Shown here piece after piece: positions 35,249 to 44,907 of a stretch of 64,000 nucleotides of DNA (position 1 is its first letter; each line of letters opens with the position of its first letter). The notes beneath the pieces were generated by a model. That model did no database searches and was not told the DNA's origin. It was given only the letters and a program-made list of their open reading frames with translations. Origin of the DNA: RYN-230 sp963717125 (GTDB lineage Bacteria > Actinomycetota > Actinomycetes > Streptosporangiales > Streptosporangiaceae); NCBI GenBank assembly GCA_963717125.1, contig CAVQVG010000015.1:1-64000 (forward strand), in the 5' to 3' direction. Position numbers and translations under genes: made by a program.

Positions 35249-35632
35249 TCAGTCTTCCAGGTCGTCGGCTACGGCGCGGAGTACGGTGGCGATCTTCTTG
35301 CCGTCCCGGCTGTCTGGGTGACGGCCCCGCCGGTAGGCGGCGGATACCCCGTCCAGCAGCTTGATCAGGTCCTCGACGATGACCACCATCTCGTCCGGGT
35401 TCTTCCGCGGAATCTTGGTCACGGTGGGCGGCGGTTCGAGCAGCCGGACCTGCAGCGCCTGCACCCCCCGGCGGCCCTCGGCGACGCCGAACTCGACGCG
35501 CTGGCCAGGCCGCAACGCTGTGGTTCCCGACGGCAGGGCCGTGGAGTGCACGAAGACCTCACCGCCGTCATCGCGGGTGAGAAAGCCGAACCCTTTGTCG
35601 GCGTCATACCATTTGACCTTGCCAGTTGGCAC
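35249..35632 (-). CDS. cold-shock domain protein with C-terminal extension
   Basis: A 127-residue protein. The cold-shock domain GKVKWYDADKGFGFLTRDDG, EVFVHSTALP and GQRVEFGVAEGRRG contains RNP1- and RNP2-type aromatic nucleic-acid-binding residues. It is followed by about 60 residues (PRKNPDEMVVIVEDLIKLLD... DGKKIATVLRAVADDLED) found in a longer actinobacterial cold-shock subgroup. The GTG at 35632 has GAGG eight bases upstream; the open frame extends further but is unlike the family. It probably binds single-stranded RNA or DNA. It is convergent with the histidine kinase. Confidence 0.9.
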   Translation of the reverse strand: MPTGKVKWYDADKGFGFLTRDDGGEVFVHSTALPSGTTALRPGQRVEFGVAEGRRGVQALQVRLLEPPPTVTKIPRKNPDEMVVIVEDLIKLLDGVSAAYRRGRHPDSRDGKKIATVLRAVADDLED

Positions 35633-35912
35633 GGACCAGACCTCACGCAGAGAGAGCGGGCGGGGTGAGCGCATGGGGAAATGCCACCCTAGGTTATCGG
35701 TCCCACGAGGCCTGCGGCAGTGGTGGCTGCCGTAGACCGCGCAGGTGCCCCCGGCTGATGCACCGGGGCTGCACACCACGATCGCATTCGGTCGTCTGGT
35801 GCCAAGCGCACGGGCGGGTATACCCGGCCAGAATCACCGCTAACCATGAAAAATCAGACACCGCAGCGCCAGCTGAGCGGTCAGCGGCCGCTTAGCCGGA
35901 GCCAGCTGAGGG

Positions 35913-37463
35913 TCAGCGGCGGCGCAGCCACGGCGGGGTCTTCCCGCGCCGTGGGCCACGCCGCAGCCGCCAGACCAGGTAGCCGGCGCACAGCACGGAG
36001 CCGACCCGGAGCAGCAGGCTGAACTGATGCGTCGCCTGCGCGAAGGCGTGGAAGAAGCTACCGCCGCCGGATATCCCAAGCAGTATCAGGCAGATCACCG
36101 CGAAGCCGGGCGGCCCGGCCAGCGCGAGCCATTTATCGCGCTTGTCCCATTCTCGCGATCGCAGCGCGACGATGCCGCCGATGAGCCACAGCGGGAACGG
36201 GTAGAGCAGCCCGCCCACGCCGAGCACGATGATCGTCACCGCTTCCAGCTTGTTTTTGCGGGCCAGCGCCCACGCCTCGGTCAGCGGGGCAGGCGTGCCG
36301 AACTTCCGTCGCTCCGGCTCGTCACCCGCTGGGCCGGCCGTGTCCAGGCCGGGCACGATGGACAGCGGGCTGGTGCCGTCCGCCGGTGCCGCTCCCGGCT
36401 GGGCCGGCGGCCCGGACGTCTCGGCCCCGGCGGCCGTGCCGGGCTCGCCCTCTTGGCTGCCCGGTGCTGGGACACCCGGCGCGGTGCCGTTGCGCCCGCT
36501 ATGCGCGGTGCCGTTCAGCGCACCCGGCCCAGCGGTCCCGTTATGCGTGCCCGCCCCAGCGGTCCCGTTGGGTGCGCCCGGCGCAGCGGTCCCGTTGTGC
36601 CCGCCTGTCCCGGCGGCGCCAGGGGGCATGCCCGGGCCGACCGTCCCCTGCGAGGCGAGCCAGTCGGTGGAGCCGGCCGTACCTGGTCCGACCGTCCCGG
36701 GACCGACCGTCGGCCCGGGCGGCTCAGCCTGACGAGGCGCCCCGGGGCCGACCGTCGGCCCGGGCGGTTCAGCCTGACGAGGCGCCCCCGGGCCAACCGT
36801 CGGCCCGGATGATTCAGGCTGGCGGGGCGCCGGAATGTGCACCGGGCGGCCGGGCGCGGCCGGCTCTGTCCCGGGTGACCCCGATCCGCTCCCGCCACCC
36901 GCCGCCGTCCCGGACCCTGCCGTCCCGGAACCCGGCGTGCCCGAACCAGCGGGCCCCGAACCAGCGGGCCCCGAACTGGCCGCCCCGGAACTGGTACCGG
37001 AATCAGGCGTCTCCGGGCCGGGCAGCGCCGGGCCCTCAGGCTCTGACCTGCGGTACGGCCACGGCCGCGACCGGCGTGGCGGCGAGCCAGCCGAGCCGCT
37101 GCCAGCCGAGCCGCTGCGCGGCGGCTTGGCGGCCGGGGTGTCCCGCCGGCTGGTCTTGCCTGGCGGCTTCCACAGCGTGGGCGGCGCGGCCGGGGACCCG
37201 CGCCGCCGCGCGCTGTACAGCCGCTCCCGCTCCTTGGCGGCCAGGTCGTCCGGATCCCCGAGCGCGGTCAGCGCCGCCGCCACCGCGTCCGCGTCGGCCG
37301 ACGCGAGTGGGCCCACCCGAGCCTCGATGGCCGCCCGGGTCCGCCCCACGAACAGCATCCGGTCGCCCTTGGGCAGCCTGCGGGTGGCCGCGGTCGACAC
37401 CTGGCCGAGATATTCGCGGATCATCTGCTCCGCACTCGGCTGCCTGGGGGAACGGCGCCTCAT
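35913..37463 (-). CDS. repeat-rich membrane protein with HAAS-like N-terminal domain
   Basis: About 516 residues. The N-terminus (AEQMIREYLGQVSTAATRRL, PKGDRMLFVGRTRAAIEARVG, ALGDPDDLAAKERERLY) resembles HAAS-type helical signalling domains. A low-complexity region of about 280 residues follows, rich in Gly, Pro, Ala, Ser and Thr. It includes three tandem PRQxExxGPTVGPGA units and several copies of a GTAGxGxxNGTA unit. The C-terminus has a short conserved stretch (TEAWALARKNKLEAVTII) and three helices (about 405-500). The start is ambiguous between 37463 and 37490. The function is unknown; a membrane-linked sensor or scaffold is possible. Confidence 0.65.
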   Translation of the reverse strand: MRRRSPRQPSAEQMIREYLGQVSTAATRRLPKGDRMLFVGRTRAAIEARVGPLASADADAVAAALTALGDPDDLAAKERERLYSARRRGSPAAPPTLWKPPGKTSRRDTPAAKPPRSGSAGSGSAGSPPRRSRPWPYRRSEPEGPALPGPETPDSGTSSGAASSGPAGSGPAGSGTPGSGTAGSGTAAGGGSGSGSPGTEPAAPGRPVHIPAPRQPESSGPTVGPGAPRQAEPPGPTVGPGAPRQAEPPGPTVGPGTVGPGTAGSTDWLASQGTVGPGMPPGAAGTGGHNGTAAPGAPNGTAGAGTHNGTAGPGALNGTAHSGRNGTAPGVPAPGSQEGEPGTAAGAETSGPPAQPGAAPADGTSPLSIVPGLDTAGPAGDEPERRKFGTPAPLTEAWALARKNKLEAVTIIVLGVGGLLYPFPLWLIGGIVALRSREWDKRDKWLALAGPPGFAVICLILLGISGGGSFFHAFAQATHQFSLLLRVGSVLCAGYLVWRLRRGPRRGKTPPWLRRR

Positions 37464-37566
37464 GCCTAGATAATCCCCCGGAATCATCACATTGTGGAGC
37501 CTGGCGCGCGATCAATGTCGCAACGCGGATGATACCGGCGCGGCACGCACTGTGTGCACACGCGAA

Positions 37567-37596
37567 AGGGCGGCCCCGGTTTCCCGGGACCGCCCT
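37567..37596 (-). terminator. groEL terminator hairpin
   Basis: A 13-bp stem with one mismatch (37567-37579 and 37584-37596) and a 4-nt loop, 15 bp after the groEL stop codon. Confidence 0.65.
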
Positions 37597-37610
37597 CCTG
37601 GCTAGTGGAC

Positions 37611-39233
<1,623 letters not shown>

Positions 39234-39367
39234 AGGCTCCAGTCCTCCCAGGACTTGGTGGCTTACGTGTGTGAAACCGGGCCGACGCCCGCGACGGACG
39301 GCTCCTTCGACGGACAGTCCCTTCCTGCCGCCGGCGAAGCCTCATCGCCCCGATTCCCGCCCTGGAG

Positions 39368-39394
39368 TTGTCACTCTCATGCCGAGAGTGCCAA
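39368..39394. promoter_or_regulatory. CIRCE operator, promoter-distal copy
   Basis: TTGTCACTC-N9-GAGTGCCAA, a close variant of the HrcA operator TTAGCACTC-N9-GAGTGCTAA. It lies between the groEL start and the second, better-matched copy, 35 bp centre to centre. Confidence 0.85.
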
Positions 39395-39399
39395 CGCCT

Positions 39400-39429
39400 T
39401 GTTTAGCACTCTCGGCAGGAGAGTGCAAG
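39400..39429 (-). promoter_or_regulatory. groEL promoter overlapping a CIRCE operator
   Basis: CIRCE TTAGCACTC-N9-GAGTGCAAG lies at 39403-39429. On the minus strand TTGCAC (39428-39423) and TAAACA (39405-39400) are separated by 17 bases, a good sigma-A promoter. The operator spans the promoter, so HrcA binding would block RNA polymerase. Confidence 0.85.
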
Positions 39430-39535
39430 CCGAGTCGCCGGTCACCCTAGGCCCACGGCGGCCATCCGCGGTGCTTTCCGCTCACGGCGTAGCCGGCCCG
39501 CGCTGAGCGGCGGGCAACCCGGCCCGGAAAGCCCC

Positions 39536-39571
39536 GATGGCCCGGCCCCGTTACCGGGAAGCCGGGCCATC
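39536..39571 (-). terminator. hairpin downstream of the small cold-shock gene
   Basis: A perfect 11-bp inverted repeat GATGGCCCGGC/GCCGGGCCATC (39536-39546, 39561-39571) lies 17 bp after the cold-shock gene's stop. Confidence 0.7.
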
Positions 39572-39587
39572 GACCAAACTGAGCGAG

Positions 39588-39794
39588 CTATGCTCCTACA
39601 GCCCGGACTGCCTCCGCCTGCGGGCCGCGATCGCTCTGCGTGATCTCGAACTCGACCCGCTGCCCCTCTTCAAGGCTGCGGTAGCCATCCATCTGGATGG
39701 CGGAGAAGTGCACAAACACGTCCCTGCCACCGTTGACCGCGATGAAGCCGTAGCCCTTGTCCGCGTTGAACCACTTGACGGTGCCCTGAGCCAT
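39588..39794 (-). CDS. CspA-family cold-shock protein
   Basis: A 68-residue single cold-shock domain: AQGTVKWFNADKGYGFIAVN (RNP1 KGYGFI), DVFVHFSAI (RNP2 VFVHF) and a closing ITQSDRGPQAEAVRAV. It binds single-stranded nucleic acid and acts as an RNA chaperone. The ATG giving MAQGTVKWF is the universal start; the open frame reaches 14 codons further upstream. The 270 bp upstream contain no gene and probably hold the long regulatory leader usual for csp genes. Confidence 0.96.
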   Translation of the reverse strand: MAQGTVKWFNADKGYGFIAVNGGRDVFVHFSAIQMDGYRSLEEGQRVEFEITQSDRGPQAEAVRAVGA

Positions 39795-40068
39795 TACCAA
39801 ACAACTCCCTAACTCCGCTCGGGCCTCGGGTTCCACCCTTGCCTCCGCAGAACCCGTCGATCGCGGCGCGGGCTAGGCGTGGACAAGACCGGCTTGCCAA
39901 ACTCGCCGACCGACAGCGACCGGAAACGACCTTACCCCGTGCCATGAGCCTGCGGGACGTGTTACCACCCGAACGCGACCGGGCGAGTTCGGCTGGCCGG
40001 AGCGCCAGTATGGGCACTTGCCGCATCCCCGCCACAAAGGGGATTACGCCTCAGCCGGGCCAGCTCGC

Positions 40069-40344
40069 TCAGCCGCCGGCCACCGCCGGGATGACCGAAA
40101 TGTGCGCGCCAGCGGGCACCGGGGTGTCCAGTCCCTGCGCGAACCGCACGTCCTCCTCACCGACGTATACGTTGACGAACCGGCGCAGCTGGCCGGTGTC
40201 GTCCACGATCCGGCCGCCGATGCCGGGGTAGGCGGCGTCCAGGCCGGCGATGACCTCACGCAGGGTGCCGGAGTCAGCCGGGACCTCGGCGGCGCCCCCG
40301 GTGAACGTACGGAGGATGGTGGGGATACGGACGGACACGGTCAT
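40069..40344 (-). CDS. MoaD/ThiS-family sulfur carrier protein
   Basis: A 91-residue ubiquitin-fold protein beginning MTVSVRIPTILRTFTGGAAE and ending in Gly-Gly (ISVIPAVAGG), the C-terminus that is adenylated and thiocarboxylated. RRFVNVYVGEEDVRF and PAGAHISVIPAVAGG match the CysO/MoaD group. It lies just downstream of threonine synthase in the same direction, an arrangement frequent in actinobacteria. It may deliver sulfur for cysteine, thiamine, molybdopterin or a thioamide product. No E1-like or cysteine synthase gene is nearby to decide. Confidence 0.88.
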   Translation of the reverse strand: MTVSVRIPTILRTFTGGAAEVPADSGTLREVIAGLDAAYPGIGGRIVDDTGQLRRFVNVYVGEEDVRFAQGLDTPVPAGAHISVIPAVAGG

Positions 40345-40410
40345 GCCAGGAGCCTGCCTCTCGAAACTGGTGCTGACGGCTTTCATAGTGCCGGGTCGCC
40401 CCGGCTCGCC

Positions 40411-41685
40411 TCAACCGGACTGCGCCCCCGGCTGACCAGCCTCGAAAGCCAGGAAGCTGTCCAGCGTGGGCCGGATCGGGGCGACGCCCAGAGCCCCATC
40501 GGCCACCGCGTCCAGCGTCTTGAGGCCGTCCCCCGAGTTGATGATCACCGTCTCGGCCGCCGGGTCCAGCTGCCCGGACGCGAGCAGGCTGCGCAGCACG
40601 CCCAGGGTGACCCCGCCCGCTGTCTCGCCGAAGATCCCCTCGGTGGCGGCCAGCAGCCGCATCGCGGACACCACCGCCTCGTCATCCACGTCCGCGACCA
40701 CCCCGCCGGTGCGCCGCACCACGTCCAGCACGTAGGGACCGTCGGCCGGGTTCCCGATGGCCAGCGACTTGGCGATGGTGGACGGCCGGACCGGCTGCAC
40801 CACGTCGTGCCCGGCGCGGAACGCGGCCGCCACCGGCGAGCAGCCGGTGGCCTGCGCGCCGAACACCCGGTACGGGGTGTCCTCGAGCAGGCCCAGCGCG
40901 ATCAGCTCGCGGAACGCCTTGTCGATCTTCACCAGCTGGGCGCCGGACGCGACCGGGACCACGATCTGGGCGGGCAGCCGCCAGCCGAGCTGCTCGGCGA
41001 TCTCGAAGCCGATGGTCTTGGACCCCTCGGCGTAGTACGGGCGCACGTTGACGTTCACGAACGCCCAGTCCTCGCGGTCGTCGGCCAGTTCCGAGGCGAG
41101 CCGGTTCACGTCGTCGTAGGTGCCGTCCACCGGCACCATGGTGCCGCCGTAGACCGCGCTGGCCACGATCTTCTGCGGCTCCAGGTCGGCCGGGATGATG
41201 ACCACGGACCGGATGCCGGCCCGGGCCGCCGCGGCGGCCACCGCGTTGGCCAGGTTCCCGGTGGACGGGCAGGCCAGCACCTTGTAGCCCAGCTCCACCG
41301 CGGCGGCCAGCGCCACCGCGACCACGCGGTCCTTGAACGAGTGCGTCGGGTTGCCCCGCTCGTCCTTCACCCACAGCGCCCGCATGCCCAGCTCGCGGGC
41401 GAGCTGCTCGGCCCGCACCAGGCGCGTCCAGCCGGGCTCGGTATTGGGCGTGCTGGCCACGTCGGGCGGTACCGGCAGCAAACTTGCATAACGCCAGATG
41501 CTGGCTGGTCCGGCCTCGATGGCCGCCCGGTCGAGCGCCGGGTACTCGTAGCGGACCTCGAGCGGGCCGAAACACATCGCGCAGGCGTGGGTGGAACCGA
41601 GCGGGTAGGTCTGGCCGCATTCCCGGCAACCGAGACTGGTCGCGTAACCGAAGCGGGAGGGTGTTGCGGGCTGGGAAGTGCTCAC
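40411..41685 (-). CDS. thrC: threonine synthase
   Basis: A 424-residue PLP enzyme converting O-phosphohomoserine to threonine. A zinc-ribbon-like head carries CRECGQTY and HACAMCFGPLE. The PLP Lys is in NPTHSFKDRVV and the phosphate loop in CPSTGNLANAVAA. The C-terminal region GIFGETAGGVTLGVL and VIINSGDGLKTLD is typical of the class II-like actinobacterial enzyme. The start is GTG. It is preceded by a SAM-I riboswitch whose P1 3' strand abuts the ribosome binding site, so high SAM should lower synthesis. It is probably co-transcribed with the sulfur-carrier gene. Confidence 0.95.
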   Translation of the reverse strand: MSTSQPATPSRFGYATSLGCRECGQTYPLGSTHACAMCFGPLEVRYEYPALDRAAIEAGPASIWRYASLLPVPPDVASTPNTEPGWTRLVRAEQLARELGMRALWVKDERGNPTHSFKDRVVAVALAAAVELGYKVLACPSTGNLANAVAAAAARAGIRSVVIIPADLEPQKIVASAVYGGTMVPVDGTYDDVNRLASELADDREDWAFVNVNVRPYYAEGSKTIGFEIAEQLGWRLPAQIVVPVASGAQLVKIDKAFRELIALGLLEDTPYRVFGAQATGCSPVAAAFRAGHDVVQPVRPSTIAKSLAIGNPADGPYVLDVVRRTGGVVADVDDEAVVSAMRLLAATEGIFGETAGGVTLGVLRSLLASGQLDPAAETVIINSGDGLKTLDAVADGALGVAPIRPTLDSFLAFEAGQPGAQSG

Positions 41686-41696
41686 GTGGCGAGGCC

Positions 41697-41840
41697 TTTC
41701 TCCTCATCTGCCCCAGCGGCCGGATGGCCGCGGGCCGGACTTGGCACCTGTCACGCGGGAATTGACCTCGCGGCGGACCCAACGTGATGGTTGCCGGGGC
41801 TTCGCAGGGCCGTATCCCTCCACCCCTCTGGATGAGCGCT
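41697..41840 (-). promoter_or_regulatory. SAM-I (S-box) riboswitch upstream of thrC
   Basis: On the minus strand the leader shows all S-box landmarks. P1 is CTCATC (41836-41831) with GATGAG (41708-41703). CAGAGGGGTGGAGGGA follows, then GCCCTGCGAAGCCCCGGCAACC and GGTGCCAAGTCC. P1's 3' strand runs straight into GGAGAAAGG, which serves as the thrC ribosome binding site about nine bases before the GTG. SAM binding would stabilise P1 and hide this site, giving translational repression. No intrinsic terminator is seen. Confidence 0.9.
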
Positions 41841-41912
41841 ATGAAGTTGTGTTCAACACTGTAACCGATGCTGCGGCGGTTCTCGGTGGCCAGCCAGGCT
41901 AGCCTCGCCTGC

Positions 41913-43505
41913 ATGACCGTGGACGAGCGCAACGCCCGGGTTCTGATCGCCTCGAACCGGGGGCCGGTCTCGTTCACCCTGGCTGACGACGGGTCCGTGG
42001 TCGCCCGGCGCGGGGCGGGCGGCCTGGTCTCCGGGCTCGCGTCGGTGGCCGGCCAGGCGTCCGTGCTATGGGTGTGCGCGGCGCTCAGCGACGCTGACCG
42101 GGCGGCGGTGCGCAGCACACCAGACGGCCTGATCGACCTGGGCAGCGTGGCAGGCGTCGGCGACCGCGCCGGTTCGGCGGTGCGCATGCTGGACATCCCC
42201 GCCGCCACCTTCCAGCGCGCGTACAACTCCGTGGCCAACTCCACCCTCTGGTTCGTGCACCACATGCTCTACGACACGCCGGACCAGCCCAGCTTCGGCC
42301 TGGCATTCCGCCGCGAGTGGGAGTCGTTCCGCAGCTACAACACCGCGTTCGCGGCCGCCCTGGCCAAGGGCGCCGCAGAAGCGGGCCCGCCCGGCCTCGG
42401 CGCGGAGCGGCGGGCCAGCCCTACTGTCAAGGCGATGGTGCAGGACTACCACCTGCCGCTCGTCCCCCGGATGCTGGCCGAACAGTGCCCGGACGTCCGG
42501 ATCGCGCACTTCTCGCACACCCCGTGGGCGCCGCCGGACTACTACCGGCTGCTGCCCGCCGAGGTCGGCCGGGAGGTGCTGGACGGCATGCTGGGCGCGG
42601 ACCACGCCGGGTTCCTGTGCCAGCGCTGGGCGGACAGCTTCGTCGCCTGCTGCGCCGAGTTCCTCGGCGCCGAGGTGGCCCCGGGGGCAGCGGCGGTCCG
42701 GCACCGCGGGCATGTGACGACCGTGGGCGTGCACGCGCTCGGCGTGGACGCGGCCGGGCTGCGCGACCGGGGCGCGGCCAGCGACGTGCAGGCGCTGGTC
42801 GCGGTGCTGAGCGAGAGCACCCAGGGCCGGCAGCTCATCGTCCGGGTGGACCGCACCGAGCTGTCCAAGAACATCGTCCGCGGCCTGGCCGCCTACCGGG
42901 AGCTGCTGACCAGCCATCCCGAGTGGCGGGGCCAGGTGACGCACCTGGCGTTCGCCTACCCGTCCCGGCACGACCTGCCGGAATACCGCGAGTACACCGG
43001 CCGGGTGCAGCGGATGGCCGCGGAGATCGTGGACGAGTTCGGCACCGACGACTGGGACCCGCTGATCCTCCAGGTCAATGACGACTACCCGCGCTCCCTG
43101 GCCGCGTACCAGCTCGCCGACGTGCTGCTGGTCAACCCCATCCGGGACGGGATGAACCTGGTAGCCAAGGAAGGCCCGATCCTGGCCGGCCGCGGCTGCG
43201 TGCTGGTCCTGTCCAGCGAGGCCGGCGCGGCGGCGGAACTCGGCCAGGACGCCCTCCTGGTCAACCCGTTCGACGTGACCCAGACCGCCGAGGCGCTGCA
43301 CCAGGCGCTGAGCATGCCCGACGCGGAGCGTCAGCGCCGCCGCGCCGCCCTGGCCCAGGCCGGCGCCGCGCTGCCGCCCACCGCCTGGCTGCAGGCCCAG
43401 CTGGACGCGCTGGACACCGGCGGTGCGCCCAGCGAGCCAGTCAGCCCGCCGCGCAGCCGGTGGCGGCCGCGGCGGCTGGCCGGGCTGCGGCCGCGCTCGC
43501 GGTAG
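41913..43505 (+). CDS. otsA: trehalose-6-phosphate synthase
   Basis: A 530-residue GT20 glycosyltransferase that joins UDP- or GDP-glucose and glucose-6-phosphate. Motifs: LIASNRGPVSF at the start, WFVHHMLYD, the acceptor region MVQDYHLPLVPRML, HFSHTPWAPPDYYRLLP, and the nucleotide-sugar region VDRTELSKNIVRGL and NPIRDGMNLVAKEG. The ATG giving MTVDERNARVL was chosen since it directly precedes the conserved strand. The C-terminal tail is basic and Pro/Arg-rich. It is divergent from thrC. Its partner phosphatase otsB lies 1.4 kb downstream on the opposite strand. Confidence 0.94.
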   Translation: MTVDERNARVLIASNRGPVSFTLADDGSVVARRGAGGLVSGLASVAGQASVLWVCAALSDADRAAVRSTPDGLIDLGSVAGVGDRAGSAVRMLDIPAATFQRAYNSVANSTLWFVHHMLYDTPDQPSFGLAFRREWESFRSYNTAFAAALAKGAAEAGPPGLGAERRASPTVKAMVQDYHLPLVPRMLAEQCPDVRIAHFSHTPWAPPDYYRLLPAEVGREVLDGMLGADHAGFLCQRWADSFVACCAEFLGAEVAPGAAAVRHRGHVTTVGVHALGVDAAGLRDRGAASDVQALVAVLSESTQGRQLIVRVDRTELSKNIVRGLAAYRELLTSHPEWRGQVTHLAFAYPSRHDLPEYREYTGRVQRMAAEIVDEFGTDDWDPLILQVNDDYPRSLAAYQLADVLLVNPIRDGMNLVAKEGPILAGRGCVLVLSSEAGAAAELGQDALLVNPFDVTQTAEALHQALSMPDAERQRRRAALAQAGAALPPTAWLQAQLDALDTGGAPSEPVSPPRSRWRPRRLAGLRPRSR

Positions 43506-43514
43506 CGCCGGTCA

Positions 43515-43673
43515 CTATCGGGTGAGCAGGCTGGCCAGGCGCCGCACCCAGCCACGCGGAGACCATTTGGGGCAGTCGCACAGCGCGCACTCGCTGCCCC
43601 GGCGGTAATGACGATGTGCGTCGCGGCTATGGCCGCACCCGCAGAGCATGGACTTACTCACCGGCCGCTCCAT
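43515..43673 (-). CDS. Cys/His-rich small protein, possible zinc-binding
   Basis: About 52 residues (ATG giving MERPVSKS; a start nine codons upstream also exists). The core MLCGCGHSRDAHRHYRRGSE then CALCDCPKW contains five Cys and four His in the order C-x-C-x-H-x4-H-x-H-x6-C-x2-C-x-C, enough for one or two zinc sites. A basic amphipathic C-terminus follows. Similar mini-proteins annotated as hypothetical occur in many actinobacteria. It is convergent with otsA, nine bases from its end. Function unknown. Confidence 0.65.
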   Translation of the reverse strand: MERPVSKSMLCGCGHSRDAHRHYRRGSECALCDCPKWSPRGWVRRLASLLTR

Positions 43674-43842
43674 GCATTCCTCGCCGCCCCCCAAGCGCAC
43701 CGGGGCCTGACGGTATCACCCCCGACACGACAGCCGCAGCCCCAGCACGCTGCCTGCTAGCCTGGGCCGCGCTGCGCACATGCCCAGCGAGCGTTGTCCG
43801 ACCGGCTAGCGAGCCCGGGCCGGCGGCCCGGGCGAGTGGCCG

Positions 43843-44907
43843 GTGAGGGTGACGGGAACGGGCCGGTGGCTGCTAGCCGGACAACGTGAGCTACTGAGCT
43901 GGCAGAGCCGCCAGTACTGGGGGATCGGGGTGGGGACCGCGGCAACCGGGCTGGTGGCCCTGATACTGACCGCGGCCGCGCTGCCTGTCCTGATCGCCCG
44001 GGCGCGCGGCGGCGCTCCGCCGGGCCCGGGACCGAGACTGGCCGCGCTGGCCCCGGTGGGCGCGCTGCTGGCCATCGCCGGGGCCGCCGTGGGGGCCGCC
44101 GCCGCCTGGTGGCTGCTGCTCCCGTTGCTGATCCCGGCGCTGATCCTGGCCTGGTGGCAGCGCCCGGCCCGGCGGCCGCCCGGGCCGGCCCGGCAGCCCG
44201 GCGGCACCGGCCACCTCCGCGTGCTGACGCTGAACGTCAAGGGCGGCCGGGCGGACGCCGACGCTGTCCTGCGCAGCCTGCGGCTGCACCAGGTGGACAT
44301 CCTGGCCGTACAGGAGATGACCGCGGACTGGCTGCGCGGTATGCAGCAGGCCGGGGTAACCGGGGTGTTGCCGTTCAGCCATGTCGACCCGCGGCCCGGG
44401 TCAGCCGGCACCGGGCTGTGGACCCGCTGGCCGGTCACACCGCTGGCCCCGATGCCGGACATGAAGAACGCGGCGCCCCAGGCCCGGATCGAGCCGGCCC
44501 CGGGCCAGCCGGTGACGGTGACCGTGGTGCACCCGGCGGCCCCGGTGAACCGGCAGGATCGGCGCTGGCAGCGGGATCTGGAGACGATCAGGTCCGCGCT
44601 GACCGGGGCAGCCGGCCCGCACCTGGTGGCCGGGGACTTCAACGCCAGCCGGGACCACCGGGTGTTCCGCGACATCCTCTCGGCCGGGTTCGTGGACTGT
44701 GCCGACGCGGCTCAGCAGCGGCACTGGCCAGGCTTCACCTGGCCGGCCGACCGGCGCTATCCGCCGCTGATGCGGCTGGACCACGTGCTGGGCTCGCAGG
44801 ACGGCTGCGTCGTGCACGAGGCCCGAACCATGCGCATCCCCGGCACCGACCACCGCGGCGTGCTCGCGGTGCTGGAGTTCAATCCCCCGAACCCTCGGCC
44901 GCGCTAG
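43843..44907 (+). CDS. membrane-anchored endonuclease/exonuclease/phosphatase (EEP) family protein
   Basis: A 354-residue protein. The N-terminal half has two to three helices (GIGVGTAATGLVALILTAAA, VGALLAIAGAAVGAAAAWWL plus LLLPLLIPALILAWW). The C-terminal EEP fold begins at LRVLTLNVKGG and includes ILAVQEM (metal Glu), VVHPAAP, VAGDFNASRDH, MRLDHVLGS and the catalytic GTDHRGVLA. Such proteins cleave phosphodiesters of nucleic acids, lipids or phosphoinositides outside the cytosol. It overlaps otsB tail to tail by 4 bp. Confidence 0.88.
   Translation: MRVTGTGRWLLAGQRELLSWQSRQYWGIGVGTAATGLVALILTAAALPVLIARARGGAPPGPGPRLAALAPVGALLAIAGAAVGAAAAWWLLLPLLIPALILAWWQRPARRPPGPARQPGGTGHLRVLTLNVKGGRADADAVLRSLRLHQVDILAVQEMTADWLRGMQQAGVTGVLPFSHVDPRPGSAGTGLWTRWPVTPLAPMPDMKNAAPQARIEPAPGQPVTVTVVHPAAPVNRQDRRWQRDLETIRSALTGAAGPHLVAGDFNASRDHRVFRDILSAGFVDCADAAQQRHWPGFTWPADRRYPPLMRLDHVLGSQDGCVVHEARTMRIPGTDHRGVLAVLEFNPPNPRPR

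Noticed and set aside
36281..36840. Short tandem repeats resembling a CRISPR array
   Set aside because: The repeats are in-frame codon repeats of a low-complexity protein without spacers; no cas genes occur in the window.
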